From Sialis fuliginosa (Eukaryota > Arthropoda > Insecta > Megaloptera > Sialidae): a stretch of 64,000 nucleotides of DNA. The stretch covers positions 12,162,701-12,226,700 of the forward strand of contig OY540816.1 of the NCBI GenBank assembly GCA_961205875.1. Direction: 5' to 3'. The notes below the pieces were generated by a model. It had not been told where the DNA came from, ran no database searches, and worked only from the letters and a program-made list of their open reading frames with translations. The position numbers and the translations under genes were made by a program. Positions within the stretch are counted from its first letter, which is position 1. Each line of letters opens with the position of its first letter. Shown here one piece after another: positions 57,960 to 64,000 of the stretch.

Positions 57960-57961
57960 TA

Positions 57962-59300
57962 ATACATATACTTGTCGCTAACGTTTTGAATGTACTTGTA
58001 TGCATCTTTTCATATTTTAATTTACCGTGTACATATAATAATATTTTGATAAATTAAAGGATGATATTGAAAAAATGATGTAAAACAGTAATTTCTTCAG
58101 AAGTTACAACATAAAAGTGAATGTAAACTGTAAGTGATTATATTGTCAACTTATCATTACTACAACTTACCATTATGTGTTATTTAAAATAACTTAATTA
58201 ATTGGGTGTAGTTTTCAGTTAACGTCCTTAAAAATTAATAATTGTCAGGAGAGGTTCTATGCCTTTCACTCGATATAGTTTAATGTTAGAAAATATATTG
58301 TAAATTTAACCTTACAAAACAGAAGTATTGTAGTCTGCTCTAATCCAATTGTACTAAATTACAATTGGTTACAAAAGAAAATGACTTGTAGATAGAGAAA
58401 AATAAAAGTAGAATGTCTTCAAAAAAATGATATTAGGAAATTGAAGGTCGAAATGAATATTTTATATTACGTTTAATATTAATTTAATGTTTTATTTTAT
58501 ATTTGTATAATGTAGATGCATATAAAAACAATTATATATATATATATATGCATAGATTATGTAGACTAAGTGATAAAAAACGATACACTTTGAGTGAATA
58601 AAGTAATCAATTGGAGCACTTTAAGGATTAAAAGTTCTTGTTTAAGAAAGTTGATTTTTTAAATAAAAGATGGGAATAATTCCATTAACTAATTAAATTA
58701 AAAATGAACTATTTATTCATTGAATTTTTATTTCGTTTAATATATTACTTTTTTGTTTTGTTTTTCTATAATATTATGAAAAAAAAATTTACATATATTA
58801 CAACGGTCTTACAAGTACTAACAATAATACATGTTATTGTATAAATTAATAGATATTATTTATAACACAGGTGTACACAACTAAGGGCCATAAAAGTTGT
58901 TTTAACAAATATTGAATGTATAGTTTTTGTAGTATGTGCTTGGTTCTGTTGATAATATGACAGTTTGGAGCATTTAACATAGTTAAACATGGTAATATCT
59001 GGCGTAAATTTAGTACAAAACACCAGAAGCGAATGTCATGTGGCTGGTTAATTAAATTGCCTAATACTTGTTTGTTTTGATTGATTTTCCAACTAGCGTT
59101 ATTAATAAATGTATGTATTACTATTTAATCTCATTAATATGATCTTAAGTACATTCTACACACATGTAATAATACTAGTACACAATAATACCTTTTCTAC
59201 TGAATATATCTAGTTTAATACCATATCAGACTTGCAATGGTTGCAGTAGATAGGCTTTTGTTTACTTACATTGTTGCATTTAGCTTTTAGATACTGCACG
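57962..59300. other. Gene-free stretch with a TA microsatellite
   Basis: AT-rich with a (TA)n run at 58533-58549. No gene is supported. It leads into the promoter-like site at 59312. Confidence 0.6.
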
Positions 59301-59311
59301 GTTTATGTAGG

Positions 59312-59395
59312 TATAAAGTCGGTGCTTCGTTTTACTTTGTCACATCGCATTGTTGCGAGGATAAATGCGTGGGCTGTTCGTAAATCCGTGCTAGG
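59312..59395 (+). promoter_or_regulatory. TATA-box promoter with candidate noncoding first exon
   Basis: TATAAAG (59312-59318) is followed 30 bp later by a possible start (gTCACATC, A at 59342). The next 54 bases are GC-richer (gcattgttgcgaggataaat, gcgtgggctgttcgtaaatc) and end CTAGG|GTGAGT at 59396, a strong 5' splice site. The spacing of TATA box, start and donor is that of a short insect 5' exon. The one ATG inside (59364) opens only nine codons, so the exon would be noncoding. The downstream exon was not found. Chance remains possible in AT-rich DNA. Confidence 0.4.
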
Positions 59396-59401
59396 GTGAG
59401 T

Positions 59402-61510
59402 CTAATTCTTGTTTATGTGGTAGGGAAAAAAATCTTATGTATGTTCGATATTATTTGTGATATCCGGGCATTTAGTTCTAATCGAAATTAAGTGTGATGT
59501 AGTTTTTCAGTAGGGGTCATAAAAGAGCATTTAGTATGTTTTTAAAACAAATTTTATATGTTTCTTCCATTTGCAAAAGTAAATAAACAGTATTTATTTA
59601 CGAATTATAAATTCTAGTAGTTTAGAATAAATTTAAATAATGTTTTTAAGTTTGTTTATTTTCTAGTAATTAAGAATTCTTATTTAATATTTCGTTTTTC
59701 TTTATACATGATGGGGAAAAACAACATGGATCTACAGCCAAGAATATTAAATTTAAATTAAAAATATAAAATAATTTCAACACTATTTTTGTTGAGATTT
59801 TATATGGACCGTGTAAAGAAAATTTAATTCAGTACACGAAGAAAAATATTTCATAACAATCAGTCAATTTTTAAAGAAATATTACTATTTGATTCAGTAT
59901 TCTTAAAACGGGAGACAAATTTGTAATTCTTCCATATTAATGATAATATAGATTGTAAAGGATTTGCTAAAATTTTATAATATTTATAATTATAGTATTA
60001 TAAAAATTACAATGGATGTTGTAAAAGTTACTGACTGAATTGACAGTTCATGTTCAAACTCATAGTATTTTTTGATACAAAATTGAAATTTTTAATCGGC
60101 AACTGTAATTTTTATTAAAAAATCGACTCCATTTTTCTCCGTGTAGAATCGATGATTGTTAATATTTATTCACTATCCTGTACATTGCAATTTTAAACTA
60201 CAACTTAAACATAATTATTTATTTTATGACGGTTATATCATGACTTCTACTCAAGAACCAAATACCATTAAATCCACATGAAATTTGTATAACCGATTAC
60301 CTTTAAAAATGCATGCTAACTCAACCACTTACCATAATGAAAACGTGTTTTATATTCCAATTTCTCATTTATATCGTTTTTAACCATATTTCCCGAAACG
60401 AACTTTTTATGAATTAAAAAATATTGCCAACCTCTGTTCCTTCAACGCGATTCTTAATATTAATTTATTTGATAGCGGGCGCATTCAACCGAGGTGAAAT
60501 TGAAACATATATTTTAAAGGTTTAATGTGATTTATAGCGGAATATAAATATTTATATTAAGTCGTTTGAAATATGCATTCTTGATTTTATAAATGCATAT
60601 TTATGGTTCCTATTTAGAAATGAACACTTTCAAATATATAGTTTCCTTAATAATATGTTCCGTTGTATTTAACTGTTTAATAATATGTAATTTGTTTTTT
60701 TAGTCTTATGTTTAAAATATTAACAGTTTATTTTAATATCTTGAGAACTAATTATATGTTATTAGTTTACATAAGTAGAACTTTTTTTTATAACAAAAAA
60801 ATACTCTTTTTATTTCACTTTCTATACCTATAACCCAATCGAATTGTATTTTTGTTGTGCATTGTTCTATAGAGTCATTTTTTAATTTTAAATTGTTGGA
60901 GTGTGTGTTTTGAGTACTACATTAAGTTGGTGCGATCTATGACCTTGAGCGTTGTCCGCCATAAGTGCGAAAACTTTAAACGTAATTATCTCGGAAATCG
61001 TTCATCCTACAATAAAATTTATTACCACCTTTTTTGTTTAACAGACTTGAATCTACAAATTTGTTTACAGGTCTAATTCTCTACCATCAATTGGTAACGA
61101 GATATAATGCAAAGAAGCGATTATATTGAAAAAACTTAAATGGCAATCTTTTAGAACTATAAATTTGCAATATTTTTTCTTACAGCCATGATTTCAGAAA
61201 AGTTAAAGTTTGCTGGATATTGCACGCAAAACATTGCAAATAAACATTGTTTCGTTATATTTCAAAAACCATAATGCAACCTTCGAAATGTGTAATGACA
61301 AAAGTGTAGATAACAAAATTCTACACTTATTTTGTTTAAATCTTTTTTGTTTATTATCAAACACAAAAAAAACTATACTGATATTGTTTATTAAATTAAA
61401 TTGAACTTTTTTTTTAATATTAACAAAGGTAATTCAAGTTAGTAAGATTTGTATTAATAAATCTTCTATTGGGACCATGTAAAATAATATATATACAATA
61501 TGTCTATTCA
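59402..61510. other. Gene-free AT-rich stretch (possible intron)
   Basis: If the donor at 59396 is real this is intronic. No acceptor with an open frame was convincing. 60905-61100 has a less AT-rich stretch (gaccttgagcgttgtccgcc) of unknown nature. Confidence 0.45.
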
Positions 61511-61512
61511 GC

Positions 61513-61640
61513 TTCGTTTCGAAGGATTTTTTCATGCGATTTGTGACAATGGATGAAACATGGATCCATTACTACACACCAGAGTCCAATCGGCAGTCAA
61601 CAGAATGGTTATTGTCTGATGAACGTCGTGTTTTAACTTT
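61513..61640 (+). pseudogene. Mariner transposase fragment
   Basis: The + strand frame through 61549 reads TMDETWIHYYTPESNRQS, preceded by KDFFMRFV and followed by TEW. This is the conserved block around the second catalytic Asp of mariner transposases (..VTMDE-T-W-I-H-Y..TPE-S). Only about 35-40 codons remain; neither the helix-turn-helix nor the other two catalytic residues is present, and similarity fades after 'tggttattgtctgatgaacg'. No mariner TIR could be tied to it. A dead fragment. Confidence 0.8.
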
Positions 61641-61713
61641 ATGTTTAGTTAGTATAATGCTCAGAATTCAAAATGTTATTGCTCAAATACAATATATTTA
61701 ATAGTCAAACTTC

Positions 61714-61911
61714 GGGTTGCATAAAGCAAAATTAACCACAATTAGTTAATCAGTTGTTTAATCTCAAATTATAAATGAACAATTCACTAAATATGATACT
61801 TTTTTATCTTATAAAATATATCATAACCTTGATTATTTGTTAGAATTGACGTAATAATGGTTTTAAAACAACTGATTAACTAATTGTGATTAATTTTGCT
61901 TTATGCAACCC
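61714..61911. mobile_element. 198 bp MITE with about 46 bp near-perfect ends
   Basis: GGGTTGCATAAAGCAAAATT (left) and the inverted right end are the same, continuing through 'aaccacaattagttaatcag' (right: aatcacaattagttaatcag) and 'ttgttt'. One mismatch is seen in about 46 bp. Flanks are ttc and aag, with no clear target duplication. Non-coding. Confidence 0.85.
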
Positions 61912-62033
61912 AAGAAAAGTACAATTTAAGTACAATATATAAAATATTGCGCGCTTAAATTCTACCCATATTATTTTGTTTACACATCTAGAAGTGAGGT
62001 AAGACATGCATGCATCTATATGGCTTCAGCCTT

Positions 62034-62083
62034 AATCTTCATGATTCGTTTACTTACCTATACGTAAACGAATCATGAAGATT
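62034..62083. repeat. Perfect 20 bp hairpin
   Basis: AATCTTCATGATTCGTTTAC (62034-62053) pairs perfectly with 62064-62083 across a 10 nt loop (ttacctatac). It is not followed by a T-run and lies between two MITEs. Confidence 0.9.
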
Positions 62084-62114
62084 GTTGATATGCTATGTCT
62101 AATTAGTAGATATA

Positions 62115-62637
62115 GGGCGAGTCCAGACTTTTTTGTTTTATTTATTTTTTGTGTAAAAAGTTCACTTATTGATAAATTGACGCCTAAATGGTAAGAAACA
62201 ATAAGAAATAATACCTTTTTCATTATTACATATTATTTTAAAAATCACTTAACATTTAACAACTCTAAGCAATGAAGTAAAAATTATCTATATCAATTGT
62301 GTGCAACGTCCGTTACACTTATCAAAAATCATTAAAAATAGTTAAACATACAATCTAGCTTCATTTTTATGTTTTACATCTGCCTATATTAATAAAGTCA
62401 CTGAATAAGAGTTTTTGCAGATTTACCTGATTTAATAACTTAGCTTAAAAAACCTTCCGAAATTTGTAACGCCCGTTACAAGTACTTATGAGTATTTTAC
62501 AAATCTAATAATAAGTGTGCAAAATTCTCCTTTTAACGTAGTGAAGTTAATAAAAAAATCAGTTCTTTTTCAGGTGTTATTTCATATTATAAAATATGAA
62601 TATCAAAAATATCGTTTTGATTAGCATGGACTCGCCC
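62115..62637. mobile_element. TIR element, GGGCGAGTCCA ends
   Basis: Left TATAGGGCGAGTCCAGAC and inverted right TATAGGGCGAGTCCATGC: 15 identical outer bases including TATA. If the termini are GGG, the flanks are TATA on both sides, which could be part of the TIR or a duplication of TA or ATA type. The 523 bp interior has 'caacgtccgttacac' and 'taacgcccgttacaag' but no transposase. Confidence 0.78.
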
Positions 62638-62639
62638 TA

Positions 62640-63740
62640 TACTAATTAAATATAACATATGCAAGTAATATTTGTTTATATATAATCCTAATTTTAATTA
62701 AATGTTTTAAATTAACCCTACGTAAGAATTACATTTCCACTTCATCATTAGTATGACCTTACCAATCGCCTCATGAGATGACATAACAAACGGTTAACAT
62801 AAAAGCCATTAAAATTTAATGTATAGACACAAAATTCAAATGAGCTTGTCGGGTGAAGAAAAACAACTCGACGTCTCTTGGTTGATGTTGCCAAACTGTG
62901 AATCGATTTTCTCTCTGCTACATTCAGATGTGTTTGCATGTATATGTTTATTTGTACGTCGACGGAAGAACATAGTGCACTTTGTAAGAATTATAAAATA
63001 TTTCATTATAACCTTTAAAGTTCACGGAAAATTGGTGGTATAAGTATGGATCTTGTGTCATAATTGTATAATATTTACTTTTAATTAAAATGGATAATGT
63101 TTAAAACTTTGAAACTCTGAACGAAAACGTAATTTTCAGTTAGTCTTCTCTTATTTTTTTAATTATTTTTTTTTGTTACGAATTTTCAACATAATTCATA
63201 TATTTTTTTCATATTTAATGTGTGGTAACCAGGTAGCGCATTAGAGTTAATTATATGTATAACCGGAAATGTAAATTTTAATTCCGGTCGTTTTTTCTAA
63301 AAAGTTCTACATAAATTATTTATTAAAAATGTTCGCTTTTTGACTGGTAAATAAATAGACATCAAATACACCAAAGAGGTTAGAAATTGCAAAGAATTTT
63401 TTCACTTGTTAAGAGCCAGTACAAAGAAAATAATAATGGCTAAAGAATCAACAGATAAAGGTAAAAAAAGAAATAAATAGTTTTATGAATGAGAAAATAA
63501 TACAGACATTAGCAGATGTGTGTTATAATAAGAAAATTATTGCCTGCCTCTGCTTCATCCGTTTAGCCAAATAAGTTATTTAAAGAGGCAGGAAATGTTT
63601 TTGACGAAAAAAACTTAGATTAATTTCTAAATTTCTACAACTTTTATTTTGATAAATGTATTTATTTAAAAATGTTGATTATTATTATTAGAACACCCAA
63701 GTACTTGAAAGTATGTTTTACACTAAATAATACATAGTAC
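62640..63740. other. Gene-free stretch
   Basis: Overlapping frames of 63 (-) and 74 (+) codons at 62748-63043 occupy the same less AT-rich patch and have no motif. 63540-63600 contains 'tgcctgcctctgcttcatcc' facing 'aagaggcaggaaatg', a weak inverted pair (CTGCCTCT / AGAGGCAG). Confidence 0.45.
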
Positions 63741-63743
63741 ATA

Positions 63744-63963
63744 AGGTACTGGCACCAGATATGGCCGCTATAAGAGCAAGGTTTACTGTTTTTGTGATTG
63801 ACTGGCTTATTTTTTGTAATTTTCATGAATTCATGCTACTAATAAAACAAGTAACTACCAAAAGTAATTACCAAAGCTTGCAAATATAGTTTTTTTTTTA
63901 ATTATAGCCTTTTATTTTGTTTATGTGTTTTCTCCAATAATGGATAAAATAAAACCAGTACCT
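63744..63963 (-). mobile_element. MITE family 1, copy F (internal deletion derivative)
   Basis: A 220 bp copy with both ends intact (AGGTACTGGCACCAGATATG and ACCAGTACCT) and TA flanks (63742-63743, 63964-63965). Its left 200 bp follow copies C and E to 'ataaaataaaaccagta', then jump directly to 'ccttatat'. About 310-340 bp present in C and E are missing. The junction lies in CCAGTA, present both inside the full element (aaaccagtaatgag) and in its right end (gtgccagtacct), so the deletion used a 6 bp microhomology. Confidence 0.88.
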
Positions 63964-64000
63964 TATATGTATTTCAAAAATCTTTATCAAGGATATTCCA

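Noticed and set aside
1-64000. Bacterial-type features: operons, CRISPR arrays, Rho-independent terminators
   Set aside because: The sequence is clearly eukaryotic nuclear DNA. Hairpins present are MITE structures, and no array of short direct repeats with unique spacers exists.
1-64000. tRNA, rRNA or snRNA genes
   Set aside because: I looked for A/B-box and cloverleaf patterns by eye and found none I could support; a tRNAscan-SE or Infernal run would be decisive.

Overview
The window is AT-rich (GC under about 30% by eye) eukaryotic nuclear DNA. It has no operons, no ribosome-binding sites and no long open frame; the longest are 117 and 157 codons and neither looks like a protein. The repeat content points to an insect, most likely a moth or butterfly. 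Signs are the 'agctgtgcccg..ttcgctcgcgtgg' retroposon head (47.6-47.96 kb, 53.18 kb), 'atcaaaatcggtccagtagtt' tails (27.0 kb, 37.2 kb), the 'aaccgacttc..gaagtcagtttt' hairpin (25.7 kb) and 'acggacggacgac..ggaaccctaaaa' tails (0.2 kb, 36.6 kb). The order is inferred from these repeats, not proven. The window is best read as intergenic or intronic DNA built largely from small non-autonomous DNA transposons.

Layout. 2.3-7.0 kb: four copies of a roughly 500-560 bp MITE family (ends AGGTACTGGCACCAG, TA-flanked) and a Harbinger-like MITE. 9.0-12.5 kb: a GC-rich block, a GGTTCA-rich inverted repeat, a CpG-rich promoter-like island with a candidate first exon (11.46-11.66 kb) and two foldback MITEs. 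13.1 kb: a perfect 76 bp tandem duplication. 18.4-19.9 kb: a 743 bp element with about 145 bp terminal inverted repeats and a 6 bp target duplication, directly upstream of a TATA box and a possible small signal-peptide exon. 20.3-22.1 kb: two more copies of the first MITE. 22.6-23.3 kb: a DNA transposon remnant with the only convincing protein relic besides mariner, a PHD-like zinc-finger tail. 28.6-29.6 kb: two inverted MITE copies followed by a hAT MITE with a perfect 8 bp target duplication. 34.7-37.6 kb and 52.0-56.8 kb: two large inverted repeats with arms of about 600-700 bp. 43.2 kb: another TIR element. 49.7-50.2 kb: two abutting Harbinger-type MITEs. 53.8 and 57.4 kb: TA-flanked MITEs. 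59.3 kb: a TATA-box promoter with a short candidate exon. 61.5-64.0 kb: a mariner transposase fragment, two MITEs, a perfect 20 bp hairpin and a small deletion copy of the first MITE family.

Function. No set of genes working together can be shown. The only candidate host transcription units are three promoter/first-exon-like sites (11.46, 19.27 and 59.31 kb), each low to moderate confidence. The strongest results are structural: transposon boundaries, target duplications and inverted pairs, all read directly from the bases.
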